Positions 23,970 through 36,710 of a stretch of 64,000 nucleotides of DNA are shown one piece after another (position 1 is the first letter of the stretch; each line of letters starts with the position of its first letter). Source of the DNA: Mactra quadrangularis (taxonomy: Eukaryota > Mollusca > Bivalvia > Venerida > Mactridae); NCBI GenBank assembly GCA_025267735.1, contig CM046294.1, forward strand, positions 31,465,222 through 31,529,221, read 5' to 3'. The notes beneath the pieces are model-generated. The model was given only the letters and a program-made list of their open reading frames with translations, was not told where the DNA came from and searched no databases. A program made the translations under genes and the position numbers.

Positions 23970-25365
23970 ACTGATGATGATGTGCGTAGTAAATTATTTA
24001 TTGGCATTGCATTTATATTCTGACAACAATTTATATAATTTGTGTAACGAATAGTAAATAAAAAATATATATACTGTATCTACTCTTATGTTATCTTTTC
24101 ACTTACAGTGCCTGTATTATACGTTCCTATATAAATGATAGTACAATTTAAACATAATGCGCTGAAGCGTTCAGGGGAAAAGTCGTCTGTTATACTATGT
24201 AAATACCCTACTCGTAGTACTAACTCTTGGCCATTTACCCCTCTCTCCGGTGGTTAACATAAAACTGATTTAGTTTGTCAATATTTTATAAACCCGCTGA
24301 TTTCTGATTGGATAGCTAATAATGCGAGTAAAAATACTGACACCAATGTCAAAGAATAATACCTACATCATGTATTTATCGTGAAATTGATTTAATATTA
24401 AAATAATAATGTTAAAAAATGTTATGGATTTAAACTTGTTAGATTCAGTGCATTTGTTTCTGTCGATTGGATAGATCAATCATCTGCACGTGGTTGGGCA
24501 GATATCCACGTATAACAATATTTACTTTAATCTAGGATGGATTACCTGAAGAGAATACGAGACTGGGAACCACGCTAACTTTAATCTTGTTTTGTAGGTA
24601 GCGTAGTAGCGAACATGAATGAATATATATGGCAGCAGAATTGAGTAAAGACGTTCGGTTATTGTGCTTATGTTGGTTTGATAGATATTGACATAGAATA
24701 AAATTACGTGTATACTAAGTGTAAACATGTTTTAGATTCGTACAATTATTTCATGTTGGAACGATTGCTTAATTGTTATAACATAAGATGTAAATTTAAA
24801 ATAAAACATAACTGAAGGAATCTATCATGTGTGTTGTAGGTTAATTTGCTGTCAATTGATTTTTTTAAACATAAAACGATCACTATTACGGAGATTGTAC
24901 TGCCAATACGGGCGTTAAACACGACCCCGATATGGGTTTAATTGATCAAGGTGTATTACATAATTAATAATAATTGGATCATAAAAGTGTCACTTTGTTG
25001 ATTGTATATGCGAACACCTAGTGTTAATGATAGCTAATTATCGATTTTAGAGCCTGACACAAGACTTGAGATGATAAATTATGAGACAACGTACATCCGG
25101 CTTTTGATTTGGCGAAAATACGATTTTTACCGATTTTTGCCAAATTCGATTTATTTGAGCCAAATTTAAAAATCGTCGCCAATGGCTCAAAGGCGATCGG
25201 CAGCGCGAGTCCTGCCGAAAGGCGCTGCATATAAAAGCCGTATTCGGTACCGAAAGGCACCGAGACAATTTCATGCCGATGATCGATTTTGACTAAATTT
25301 AATCGATATCACAATCGGGAGCTCGAACACGCCGCTAATCGATGTTTTACGATCATCGGAACATC
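23970..25365. other. Maverick downstream region
   Basis: No gene recognised. No capsid, penton or protease genes follow the integrase. The end near 25260-25365 is rich in CGAT/ATCG motifs and forms the right terminus of the insertion. Confidence 0.5.
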
Positions 25366-26340
25366 ACTAATAAGGATATATATTTAAAGTTTGAAGTCAA
25401 AACCAAAAGAAATAAAACAGTTGCAGTAAAAACAAATATTTTTTAAAATATTTTTTTTAGTTCAAGGGGAGAAAATATTGAAAAAATATATTTGGAGTTA
25501 TGAGCCCTGTCACATGAGATGTGGTTGATAATAAGTAACATACATCTAAAGTTTGAAGTCAATACCTAAAGAAATAAAACCGTTGCAGTAAAAACAAACA
25601 TTTTTAAAGAAAACTCTAAGTTCAAGGAAAGATAAATTTGAAAAAATATATTTGGAGTTATAAACCTAGTCACATGAGATGTGGTTGATAATAAGGAACA
25701 TATATTTAAAGTAAATATCTTAAGAAATAACAAAGATATAGTAGAAAGTATTTTACTGCAAAAAAACTTTAATCTGTGCACAAAACTTTAATCAGTTCAA
25801 GGGGAGATAATTCTGAAAAAAATGTATTTGGAGTTATGAAACTTGTCACATAAGATGTGGTTGATAGTAAGGAACATATATTTAAAGTTTGAAGTTAATG
25901 TCTTTAGAAATAACAAAGATAAAGAAGAAAGTATTTTACTGCACAAAAACTTTAATCTGTGCACAAAAACTTAAATCAACCCGGGTCGATAGCGCAGTTG
26001 GTAGCGCGCCGGGATTTGGCTACTCGTGCCTGAAGAGGTGCGGAATCCCACTCGGGGAGGTTATACCCTTCCATGAAAATTTGACAATAATGTCGATTTT
26101 CCTCCATTGGTTAGATAATATGGAGTAGCTTCCGGCCTTGTTGAAGGGTAGGTGAGTACTGGTTATATACAATGGTCCAGGAAAGCTAAGTTAGGTGCGC
26201 TGGACGCCGTGAAATGACCTAAATTGTGTTGATACGGCGTTAACTCCAATAAATAAATAAATAAAACTTAAATCAGAAATGTGGACGCGGACGCCGAGGC
26301 GAGTAGGAGAGCTCTACATTACTACGTAAAGTCGAGCTAA
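25366..26340. repeat. Second minisatellite element, right part
   Basis: It resumes the ~145-bp units broken at 14995 (TTGAAGTCAA, AAAACAGTTGCAGTAAAAAC, CACATGAGATGTGGTTGATA). A family II SINE is inserted at 25980. It ends at CGTAAAGTCGAGCTAAAA. Confidence 0.75.
25980..26265 (+). mobile_element. tRNA-headed SINE, family II
   Basis: The head has an A box TAGCGCAGTTGG. The body contains TCGATTTTCCTCCATTGGTT, GAAGGGTAGGTGAGTACTGG and TTGATACGGCGTTAACTCC, and ends with (AAAT)n. It is the best-preserved plus-strand copy. Confidence 0.88.
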
Positions 26341-26882
26341 AAACAGTAGCACAAAAGTGACACAAGATCGTGAAAGTAGAATGAAGGGGGGTATGGTCTA
26401 TCAGTGAAAATAAAAATGAAATATTTAATGGTCGCTGAACCGTCTTGTATTTTTTATGAATTCTTGAACGGCAAGAAATATTTTTTTAATGACAGCACTT
26501 GATAGATTTGTGTTGCCAAATAGTAAAATATTACAGTTTAGTGGGTGGAAATTGCGTGCGTCTTGAAACAGTCTTAGTAATTTTAATGTGTATAGAGTAC
26601 ATCGATAGAAGAAATGCTCAGCATCCTCGCGAACTTTACAGTGATTACATAAAATTTATTAACAAATGTGAAGTTAAATAAGTCATCATTTAAATTGCTG
26701 CAACAGTTTTGTATACATGTTTGGATAAGTGATAAAAATTGATTACCTAATAAGAAGTGCCATCGACTATCTGAAGTTGCAAAAATAGTTGATAAAATTT
26801 TAAGTTTTAGACAACCTATCATTTCCTTTACAGTTACCCTCCCCCCCAAAAAAAAGTTCAAACCAATTTATTTAAGGCAATA
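26341..26882. other. Spacer with no recognised feature
   Basis: AT-rich. A stretch around 26490-26830 has fragmentary open frames on both strands that might be a LINE remnant, but no domain motif could be identified. Confidence 0.35.
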
Positions 26883-28286
26883 GTACGGGGGCCAGAGGGG
26901 TCCACCGTGCACCCCCTCTAGACTTTTTGCCACCTATGCTAAATTGTTCCGTAGGGTCCACTGAATCAGAATCCGGGTTGTTCTCAAAAAATAAACTCTT
27001 GCTCACTACCTGAAATGTCACAGTTTCCATGGCAACCCCTTGTTTATTGTCGAAATTGTCGGTGTTTGTACAATCATTAATAACTTACACAAGCTTTAGA
27101 CTAGAATAATATAATTAGTGTCATATCAAAGCTGAGGCACTGACCTTTAGAAATATATGTAACACTATCCGCTAAATTACAGTTTAATTCATGAAATTAA
27201 CCGAAAAACATGAAAATGCTGAAAAGTATCGATTGTTTTTAATTTCATGCATATCTTTTTATTTTCAAACACTATTTTTGAGAAATAATACATTTATTTT
27301 GTTACAAAATATTTTAGAAAGGTCTACTCATTCATATTCAAAATTATTTTTATGACAGAAGTACTATTTTTGTATGTAAAAACCGTTGCCATAGCAACCG
27401 CTATTTTCGAGTAATAACTTCTATTTGGTGATTAAACTTGATTTTTTTGCTCAAATCTAACGATACGATTGCAATAATGATATCAAATGATACCCGAGAC
27501 TCATGTCTTTAGTATTCTTGCTGTTATCAATAAATGCAGTATCGATACCTTCATAGATATTGTTAAGAAATGTTAATCAAAGCGCTGAAAGCACCTATTT
27601 TGTTTTCGGTTTGACAGTATTAAAGTGATTCACATGTCATAACGTTTTAAGACGATGGATATTGTGCAGTGGTGGTCTATTAAATGAAGAAATAATATAA
27701 TAAGACAAAAGATACTCTTGTTGTTTTGTGTTTGCTTTTACTGAAATAAAATTATGCTGGAATATGATTTTGTAATTTAGATTTTACGCTGTATATCATT
27801 ACTTTTTAAAAGGTTATGTGCGGCGGCAGACTTTTTTAACCAACTTTCCCGGACTTGTTTCTTTAACATTAATCGGTTAAGCATCTTATCCTTACGTGTA
27901 AAATGCATAGCACTGTCAAAACCTGATACTTTTATTTACTCAATGACTGTTAAAGTGCCCTGACATGTGCTGTTTGGATACATATTATCTCTTTTTGATA
28001 AAAATTTTTAAAGATGGATATTTTTTCAAGAAGTTAGTCTGAGGGTTTTGTTGTACTTCTACACAAACATGGTAGTATAAATGAAGTAAACATTTTCAGG
28101 GTCGAAACTTCATTGAGTTTGTTAAGAAAACTATTTACAAGAATTCTTAATAACCGTTCGACTGGCTGGACATTTGATAATATCTTTGTTTAACATCGTA
28201 TAATAAATCACATCCATTTGTACTTAATACTGTATTACGCATATCTTATTTGCACTTTTTTTAATGAAATCGGGGATATGCTTATT

Positions 28287-28577
28287 ATTTATCTATTTAT
28301 TTATTGGAGTTAACGCCGTATCAACACAATTAAGTCATTTCACGGCGTCCAGCGCACCTAACCTAGCTTTCCTGGACCATTGTCTATAACCAGTACTCAC
28401 CTACCCTTCCACAAGGCCGGAAACTTCTCCATATTGTCTAATCAATGGAGGAAAATCGACATTACTGTCAAATTTTCATGGAAGGGTATAACCTCCCCGG
28501 GTTGGATTCGAACCCGCACCCCCTCGGGCACTAGTTTCCAAATCCCGGCGCGCTACCAACTGCGCTATCGATCCGGG
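28287..28577 (-). mobile_element. tRNA-headed SINE, family II
   Basis: A full-length minus-strand copy: head at 28577-28500 with B box GGTTCGAATCC and tail (AAAT)n at the left. It directly abuts the LINE fragment. Confidence 0.88.
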
Positions 28578-28586
28578 TTGCTTATT

Positions 28587-29685
28587 AGTAATGGTTTTGC
28601 TGGTATAAAAGTTGATATGTTTAACATATTTTCATTTTATATGCTGACGACATAGTTATTTTCGCTATTTGTAGAGAGGAGTTACAACTAAGTATACACG
28701 TTATGAAGATTATTGTAAGTTATGGAAATCATTGGTACACACTAGTAAAACTAAGGTTATGATTTTCAAAAAAAAAGAGGCAATATTTCAGAGAATACTA
28801 AATTCTAATAAAATGATATGAACTGGATATTGTTTAACTATTTACATACATTGGTGTAGTTTTCTCATCAAGGGGGCCATTCTCTAATACTAAAATTGTT
28901 TTGTTGGCCAAACTTAGGTATTTTAAAGATAAACTTTAAAGTTGGTGATTCGTCCAAGGAAACTCCATTGAACGAGTTCATTTACATTTCTGTGAGATTA
29001 CTCGGGATAAAACAATAATACTCAAAATGATTTTAAATCACAGTGAGTTTTGGAGGTTGAATTTTCCAACAATTCGCTATTTCAACATTATAGTAAACTA
29101 TTGGGTAAAATTATTGCAAACTGATATAAATTAAAACAACAGAGATTTGTATCCTAATAAACCCAACTTGTGTTCTTTGTTGAATTCTTTTTTGTCCTAT
29201 CCTTGGTTTATATGATGCATGTACTTTTCAAGATATTGGTAATGTTTATATATCTTAAGCAATGTTAAACACATACTATATGATAATTTAATGCAAAGTA
29301 TGAACATAGGTTAGCTAATTCAAGTAGAGCATTATTTTACAAGATATATCAAATTTTAGTTTTAGTCATATTCAAAAACATTTCAACATTTAAGATTTAG
29401 ATATTTTGTGGCTTTAGACTTAAACTGTGTTCTCATAGACTACATTTTGAAAACGGTAGATGGAACAAACAAAGATCCACACCTACATGTCTGTATAAAT
29501 TGTCATATATTAGGAGACGAGTTTCATGTCATTACAGAATGAAAATTATATTCAGAATGAAGAAATACTAAAATCCCTACATAGTTTCCTTATTGATCCT
29601 AGCATGTTTAAATTAATTGAACTTATTCTTACTGAAATTAAAGCTTTAACAATTCAGCTTGGTATAGTAAATAAATATTAACCTG
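28587..29685 (+). pseudogene. Non-LTR retrotransposon reverse transcriptase fragment
   Basis: LYADDIVIFA at 28637-28666 carries the RT catalytic YADD. Then, after a frameshift, comes SKTKVMIF, and downstream a Cys/His-containing C-terminal stretch (CINCHILGDEFH, ~29495). Many frameshifts and stops are present. The order YADD, KTKVM, C-terminal Cys motif is as in CR1/Jockey-like LINE ORF2; the clade cannot be fixed. Confidence 0.75.
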
Positions 29686-30411
29686 ACGTTAACCTTTATG
29701 CAGAATAAAATTAAATCGAGATGACGCGGTATAAATCAATAATCGGCCTCCAAACGAGAAATGACGGACTGACTCGATACTCTCCGTTATTTCTGATACA
29801 GTTGAACGAGTCGCGAGTTAAAAATTGAAGTGAGTAAAGAGCAATACATCGTACCGTTTAAAGTATACATATATCCGACTATTTTCTCGTGCATTGTGTT
29901 TTATTTAAAATATGAGCTGGCGACACGACTCATCTGATTGCAGCGAAGATGATAATTGATATATATTGTATTTCTGTATTGTGTCGTGCAATTGATGTAA
30001 TAAATCAAATGTGATTAGATCTAATTACAAAATAATAAAACTTAAATCATAGATGAATAAAAATACAAAAAATAAAAGAGTGTATGAAATAACACATTTT
30101 TTGGACAATTTTAACAATATTTTGTTTGTACAAATATTAAAAAATGAAAAAAAATTGTGCATGATTAAGCTCGAACCAACACCTACTTAACTACAGTAGT
30201 TCACAGTCCATCTCGATATCATCGGCGCTATAGAGTCATTCTTCATAACTTACAAACAATTACATACTTATATAAAGTACATGATCAGTTAACACGTGCT
30301 TCTTCGTATGAATGATACGCGGAATCTACCGAAGGTATAAATAGACAGACAATGAGGCGTGAAATTATTACAATGAGGGTACCAACGTCAGGTTAATATT
30401 TATTTACTATA
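29663..30411. mobile_element. MITE with long terminal inverted repeats
   Basis: A 749-bp element bounded by exact inverted repeats TATAGTAAATAAATATTAAC...(plus CTGACGTT) and the complement ending TTTACTATA. It is inserted at the end of the LINE fragment. The interior is non-coding; TA or TATA may be the target duplication. Confidence 0.82.
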
Positions 30412-33400
30412 CTTATTGTTACCAATTTTCCCTAATCATGGCGAAATTGTTTAGAAATCCTACCACTGTGTTACCAATTTTCTACTATCATACTGGAGGT
30501 TTTGATTTGTCCGATGCCACCATTTATACATTATTTGATGTCCATATGTCTCTTACAAATTTATTTCACTCACATTAACCCAGTTAAAACGATAAACTAC
30601 AAGAATTAAAGACATAACCAAAGACAAGAAAAATAACAACCAGAGCTAGAGAGAACCCAGTTAATAAGTAAACATTTTATGTTCAAAAATGTATTTCCTA
30701 TTGACCGTAAAAGCTCGGTATGAATCGTAACTTTTGAGATTCATATCAAATTTCTAACCGTAAAAATAAGATTAGTGAGTCATACATTATACCACAAATT
30801 TTAAGGTAAATTAGATACTTACAACTTCCTTTGCTAATATATAAATTTGTAATATTATATACAAAAAGCTTTAAAATCGGAAAAAATAAGCTAAACATGA
30901 TATAAAATTTTCCATATGCTTTACAGCTAACATATGTCTTAACACTCATTTTCAATAAGAACGCATCAACTACTTTTTGAAAATGTTGAAAAATGAATTG
31001 TTTAGTTGAATCACAAATAGTTCATTTTTCGTTTGTTCGATGTGTCTAATTGACGTTTGTCAAATATTTCCATCATCATTTCAAGGATTTTTTAGATATG
31101 ACAATTTAAAAATCATCACTCAAAATCTCTTGAACTGCTAGGTTAAGGTTCGTTAATAAGGATACTTCATACAACAAATTAAATTACTCGACTAACTTGC
31201 AAGCTAGGAATTGAATAATAATAAAAAACTTTAGAGTAAATGTAACCCAAATTCAAACGGGTATGCTAAACATTGTAGTACCTATATACAGATAATACAA
31301 AAAAATATTGTTAGAACAGGAACACCAAACGTTATTTAAACATTTATGGTACATTGTATTTATGTCTATTGTAAATACAAATAGGAGATTATTCACTTAG
31401 TTTATATTCAAACAGGTGCACTAAAGTATTGAGTGATATGTGCAATATAAGTATAACTCAATGTATAAATCATTGGCAGAAATTAGACGATCAACTACAA
31501 TGGCGATCTCGTTACGAACCTGACATTGGATTTGTTTTAGCCATGTAAATCAAACTTTACACGTTTAAATATATAATATATATAATTCAATATATGACAT
31601 TTGATAGGCCTAATTTAAATATTTAATTGTTGAAACACTTGCATAATAATATCGAGTGGCAAATACAATCTAGATATCGCTAAAACATACGCCATTGACA
31701 GAAACTAGCTTATCAACTGTTAAGATGATTTCGTTACGAACCTTACATTGGTTTTGAAACTATTTAAGCTAAGTAATTCAAAATTTACTCGGTAAAATGA
31801 AATCTTACGTGCTTGAAATATTTATTCAACTAACATATCATAGTTAAAAGACAATTTAAAACTTCAACAACCATACATATCTTCATGATAAGCCACAACT
31901 CGGAATTTTTATTTCACTGTTGCGCTGTCTGTGTAGTCCTGCACTTTGTTGAGTAAAGGAACCAGTTACTTAATATTTGGTATTTCTATATCTATGAATG
32001 TCAGCAGTACACTTGCAGTTATAATTAAAAACAATAAATTTATGTCAAAATTGTTTGTCTTTTGTTGAAAAAAATGTTCAGAAAATGAACAAAAATTTAG
32101 CAAGGTTCGTTACCACTGGTAACGAACTTTACTCATATTTTCATAGACCATAGCCAATGAATACATATAAACCGACTAAAAATATGGCCCATTATATAAA
32201 TATCTATGACTGACTCATACATAAGCACATTTTGATTTTCATTTGTGTAATAGCTATAGATGATATAATCCCTTACAGTAGAAAGTGTGTAAGACCCTAC
32301 TCATAGTCTGTCAGTTGTTCATACATCCTTTAACGTTGCATTCTCAAACACTTAAAAGTTATAAATTGTTTGCAGGTTCAAGTAAGTACATCCTGTTAAA
32401 CTAAGCATTTGATTGAATAATATTTTATTCATAACCATTCATCTTTTTAATTAAGTAAGATTCGTTATCGAAGGTAACGAACTAAACATCGAGTTTCGTA
32501 GCATTTTATGATTAAAGCTGTTGATATTTCGAAATTTAAGGTAAATAATTATGTTAGCATATTCAAAGTCACACATTTTATATGAAAACATAGTTTGTAT
32601 CAATAACGTAAAGAGTTATAGCTTGCCTCTGCTTACAACAGCTATTAAGCTTTCTAGAACTATACGCTTCTTATCCAGTGTTTACATAAAAACTCGGCGT
32701 GGTAGATATAGAGAAAATGATATCATATGCACTAAAACTGACGTATATAAAACACATGTCAACCTTGCTTATTCAATTAAAATTCAATCAAGTGTATGTT
32801 ACAACGAACCTTACGAAACGAACCTTACAAAACGACTTTGCTAGTTGATAATTAATAATGTAAACGTAAATAAATGAACTTTATTGTTAATAAATACATT
32901 CAAACGAGATTTATGTTATTGTGAATGACGAATATTACGGTTGTTTATAGCATCTTACATATAAAGCTTGTAACGATCCATGCACTCTTAAAATTGAGCG
33001 AAAAAATAAATGACAAAAATCATGACACCGTGATGAAATTTCCTTATATGACAGAAAAGTTGTATATTTTGTTTCAATTAATACCATATGTTGTTCTAAG
33101 CATTATAAGTACCTGATATAAACTTGATTCTATTTCATATTATGCTACGGCAGTGATAGAGGCGTAAAACACATAATTTCGGCGACACTCTATTAAAGCT
33201 CAATAAGTTGGCAAAAGTCGGCTTGCAAACACAATGGCCAGTAATTTCCAAGTAACACATGTCCATACTTACAAATTATCACACATTTACATGCAGGTAT
33301 GTATTGATTATCACACAACATATCGTTGAATTAATGAAACTGCACCGACGACAGTAGCGAACCTTACAAAACGTAACATTAAATTTTTATTTTCCAAAAC

Positions 33401-33800
33401 ATACGCGCATAATTAAAAGAATTATATGCTGTTCCAACATCCTTAGGTATATGTAAGATAAATGACTTACACATTTTACTTTTATTATTAGGTGTAAGCT
33501 CTCGACATAACGACGACAAGCGGAAATGCAATTGACGCCTTCTTTTTGAAAATGAGTGTTAAGTATCATATGAATGTATGATACTACATGTCTATATATT
33601 AAATGACTGTAATATCTCGTTTGATATACTGCAGTATTATTTTTATGGTAATTTTATATTAAACTGACATGTCAATGTACATGTATTTTTCGCTTTGGTC
33701 GAAGACTTGCCTGTGTTTATATGAACAAACTTGTAAGTTAGGATAAATTTGTAGAAGTTAAACCGATTAGCATGCCCAGGAAAGTTGGTTAAATTAGTAA
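30412..33800. other. AT-rich interior with recurring GTAACGAACC motif
   Basis: No gene recognised. A motif based on GTTCGTTA/TAACGAAC, often followed by CTTAC, recurs at 31145, 31509, 31731, 32102 (palindromic, GGTTCGTTACC...GGTAACGAAC), 32461, 32802-32832 and 33357. Confidence 0.5.
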
Positions 33801-33877
33801 ATAGCATAGCATAGCATAGTATAGCATAGCATATTCTTTATTTGGCATCAAATATACTTTTATAGCCAACTGAAAAG
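33800..33877 (-). repeat. (ATGCT)n tail of a retroelement
   Basis: On the minus strand, GCCAAATAAAGAAT is followed by about six ATGCT/ATACT pentamers. The same layout, AAATAAAGAAAT followed by pentamers, borders the satellite at 38530-39353. This resembles the 3' tail of a non-LTR element. Confidence 0.6.
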
Positions 33878-34571
33878 TAACATTTCTTAACAATATCTAT
33901 GAAGGTATTGATTCTGAATTTATTGATAACAGCAATAGTATTAAAGATGTGAGTCTCGGGTATCATTTGATATCAATATTGCAATCCTATCGTTAGATTT
34001 GAGCAAAAAATCAAGTTTAATCACCAAATAGTAGTTCTTACTTGAAAATAGCGGTTGCTATGGCAACGGTTTTAACATACATAAGAAGAACTCTGTCATA
34101 AAAATAATTTTGAATATTATAGAGTAGACCTTTCTTAAATATTTTGTAACAAAATTAATGTATTATTTCTCAAAAATAGGGTTTGAAAATTAAAAGATAT
34201 GCATGTAATTGAAAGAAGATCAATATTTTTCAGCAATTTTTTCATGTTTTCGGTTTATTTCATGGATTAAACTGTATTTTAGCGGATAGTGTAACATATA
34301 CCTCTAAAGGCCAGTGCCTCAGCTTTGATATGACACTAATTATATTATTCTAGCTTAATGCTTGTTCAAGTTATTAATGATTTTACAAACACCGACAATT
34401 TCGATTAAAAACAAGGGGTTGCCATAGAAACTGTGACATTTCAGGTAGTGCGCAAGAGTTTATTTTTGAGAACAACGCAGATTCTGATTCAGTGGACCCT
34501 AAGGAACAATTCAGCATAAGTGGCAAAAAGTCTAGAGGGGGGTGCACGGTGGACCCCTCTGGCCCCCGTAC

Positions 34572-35524
34572 GACAAGTTATGAAACAAATTCATACAATT
34601 TAGATTAATCACTTAAGTTCATTTCCAGGTTCCCCACTACAAAACTAGTTATAGTTTCTTGCCAAAGAAAAGAAGTTGGTAGATTTGGGATGCGATTTGA
34701 ACAAGTTCGAATCTGGCTATCCAGTAATAACCATTCCACATCATAACCACACGGTCTCTCTTTTTCCAGCTAAAAGGGCTAGTTCTGACTACTTTTATAT
34801 CCTAATTTCATAATTCATAATTTAAAGGGAAATACAGGCAAATGACTGTGCCAAAAGTATAGAACCAAGTTTAGTCTTTAAAACAGTATTAAGAATGTAA
34901 GAAATCACTTATAACATTAGTCACTTACAACATTCAACTGAACGAATTAATACATGTGGCATTCATATTGTTGAAAAAGAAAGTAGGATACTGAGGGAAT
35001 AACCAAACTATTTATGGTTTGGTTATATGTCATACTTGCTGAAATTAAAACATTTTCATTGGTCGCTTTTTGTCTTTTCAGCATTTTAGGCGCTTAAGAT
35101 ATCTTTTTCATAGAATTATACTAATGTTGCACAAAAACAAGCTCTAGTATCTTCTCATCAGTAAATACATATTTTAACACTAATCTATTTTTAGCTAACT
35201 TGACCCACGTGGGTCTAGATAGAAAACACCCCAAATATTACCAATAAATAAAAAAATATTTTGCCAAGTATATAACAGTGTGTCTGTTGGATTCACAGTT
35301 ATAAAAATATAATTCAAAATCAGAAAATATGAAGTCGAACTTTTGCCTAGCAAGTCCTTTAAGCTTTGTAAAAGAGATAAAATATGGCACTCATACTCCC
35401 TTGCAAGTTAGCTTTTATGGCTATGTGGTAGAGTGTCAATTTATTAATTTGGAGATTGTGGGTTTGACTCTTGGTTAAAACCATGGATTTATAATTATTG
35501 GGTTACAGCTTGTATCCTTCCTAC
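34572..35524. other. Intron sequence, possible old tRNA-like remnant
   Basis: Mostly featureless AT-rich intron. At 35410-35490, GTTAGC...TGTGGTAGAGTG...GTGGGTTTGACTC resembles decayed A and B boxes of a tRNA-derived element. No coding signal. Confidence 0.35.
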
Positions 35525-35761
35525 ATCAGTAACAATATGATTCAAACCTTCAGGTAGGATAATTGGGTCAGGAGGTGGCACTCTTGTATTTTCTCTGAGA
35601 CCATTAAGATGTTGACCAGTGTATCCATCTCTTAATAAATCAGCTACACTTTCGTTACCACTATCCATTAGACATTCATAGAACTCATTGTAAGCATTGG
35701 GTCCTCTACGAGGAATTGTATCAAGAATTCTTCTATTTTTACCATTTGGTGTCCTCTCAGC
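35525..35761 (-). CDS. Caspase A exon 2 (CARD C-terminal half)
   Basis: 79 codons in phase 0/0. AERTPNGKNRRILDTIPRRG, then PNAYNEFYECLMDSGNESVADLL, is the second half of a death-fold CARD, as in caspase-9 and -2 (helices 4-6). A Pro-rich linker follows (RVPPPDPIILP). The acceptor is TCATTTCAG ending at 35762; the donor GTAGGA at 35524 follows ...IVTD. This exon makes the prodomain a CARD rather than tandem death-effector domains. Confidence 0.88.
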
Positions 35762-36272
35762 CTGAAATGAGGTGCAGGGTAGTAATGCAGCACATTTAAG
35801 TCACCTAACACCAAGTCATATCATTTGTGATTACTTAAAAATGCACAACAGAACAGAAAGGAAGTTTAAAGCAAACTTAAAAAAGGACTACTTTACTGAC
35901 TAAAATGAAACTAGAGCTATCATAGAAGTGATGAATACTTGCAACATGTCGAAGGGAAGGACATTAGACCCCATATATAGGCCATGCCATTTAAAGTATG
36001 AACACAGTTATGCACATGACACACCTTCTCGTCACGGTTAACATTAAACAAATTTGTGCCAAGTAATTCTAAAAACCATCTGTTGATGGTGGAGATATTG
36101 CCCAGACAAACAAAATTTTAACAATATTTGACCTTTGACCTCATTTATTGACCACACCCTTTGAGGATTTTGCACACAACACACAGTCTCGTGACAATTA
36201 ACATTTGTGCCAAGTAATACGTACAGTGCCATCCATAATAACCTTAACATTTCGTATATGTGTGATTTGATA

Positions 36273-36587
36273 GCCGCCCGGATAGCTCAGTTGGTAGCAC
36301 ACAAGTCTACTGATCGAGGGGTCGTGGGTTGGATTCCCGGCCGGCGCAGACTTTCGTGGAGCTTGGTCATGAAATTATTTCCACGGCTATTCTCCCTCCT
36401 ACAGATGATTTTAATTATGTAGGGCAGTCGTCAGTCACTGGCGAAAGTATGCGCTTAGAAGATAGTTAACAGCTAAAATCAGAGATTTAGCTTTTCCGGG
36501 AGGAGTTAGTAGGTTGACTTACCGCCGTTATATGCCCTTATATGGGTTGCTACGGCGTTAAACCCAACAAAAACAAACAAACAAATA
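36273..36587 (+). mobile_element. tRNA-headed SINE, family I, full length
   Basis: A box TAGCTCAGTTGG, B box-like GGTTGGATTCC, the family body, then GGTTGCTACGGCGTTAAACC and an (AAAC)n tail. It is the most complete family I copy in the window and lies in the caspase intron between the two CARD exons. Confidence 0.9.
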
Positions 36588-36710
36588 TGAGCGATTTGCT
36601 TTTAACATTCTTTTAATAATTAAGAAATAAAAAGAAAAGCTTATCTTTAGAAAATATATATACATGAACATGTAAAGAATTACAATATGTAAAGAATTAC
36701 AATATTGTAT

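Larger units (their letters stand above)
14996..25365. mobile_element. 10.4-kb insertion carrying a Maverick/Polinton
   Basis: The host minisatellite is interrupted precisely. The left host copy ends ...TAATAAGGA and the right host copy begins TAATAAGGA. The insert starts ATTGTGATGGGATATCGG and ends ...CATCGGAACATCACT. The two termini share weak inverted similarity (TGATG; AATCGATCATCGG; CCGATTGT.AT). Inside are PolB, ATPase and integrase pseudogenes. Polintons make 6-bp and hAT elements 8-bp duplications; the 8-9 bp seen leaves open whether the Maverick is the inserted unit or is nested in another element. 14996-16538 and 23970-25365 hold no recognised gene. Confidence 0.65.
26883..34571. 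mobile_element. 7.7-kb structure with ~690-bp terminal inverted repeats
   Basis: The left arm 26883-27575 and right arm 33878-34571 are reverse complements with high identity over their full length. They start and end GTACGGGGGCCAGAGGGGTC. Weaker inverted similarity continues inward (TTTAACCAACTTTCC near 27836 and 33780). The interior holds a SINE, a LINE RT fragment and a MITE. No transposase was recognised. A TA dinucleotide flanks both ends, but no longer target duplication is clear. Confidence 0.8.
11041..35524 (-). other. Giant caspase A intron packed with mobile elements
   Basis: 24.5 kb between the CARD exon 2 and the linker exon. It holds the hAT MITE, the minisatellite element, the Maverick insertion, SINEs, LINE fragments and the large inverted-repeat structure listed separately. 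Phase arithmetic says at least one short caspase exon is hidden here. Confidence 0.75.

Noticed and set aside
36273..36345. tRNA gene
   Set aside because: A and B boxes are present, but the acceptor stem does not pair well and the sequence continues into a SINE body with an A-rich tail. The same applies to the other SINE heads.
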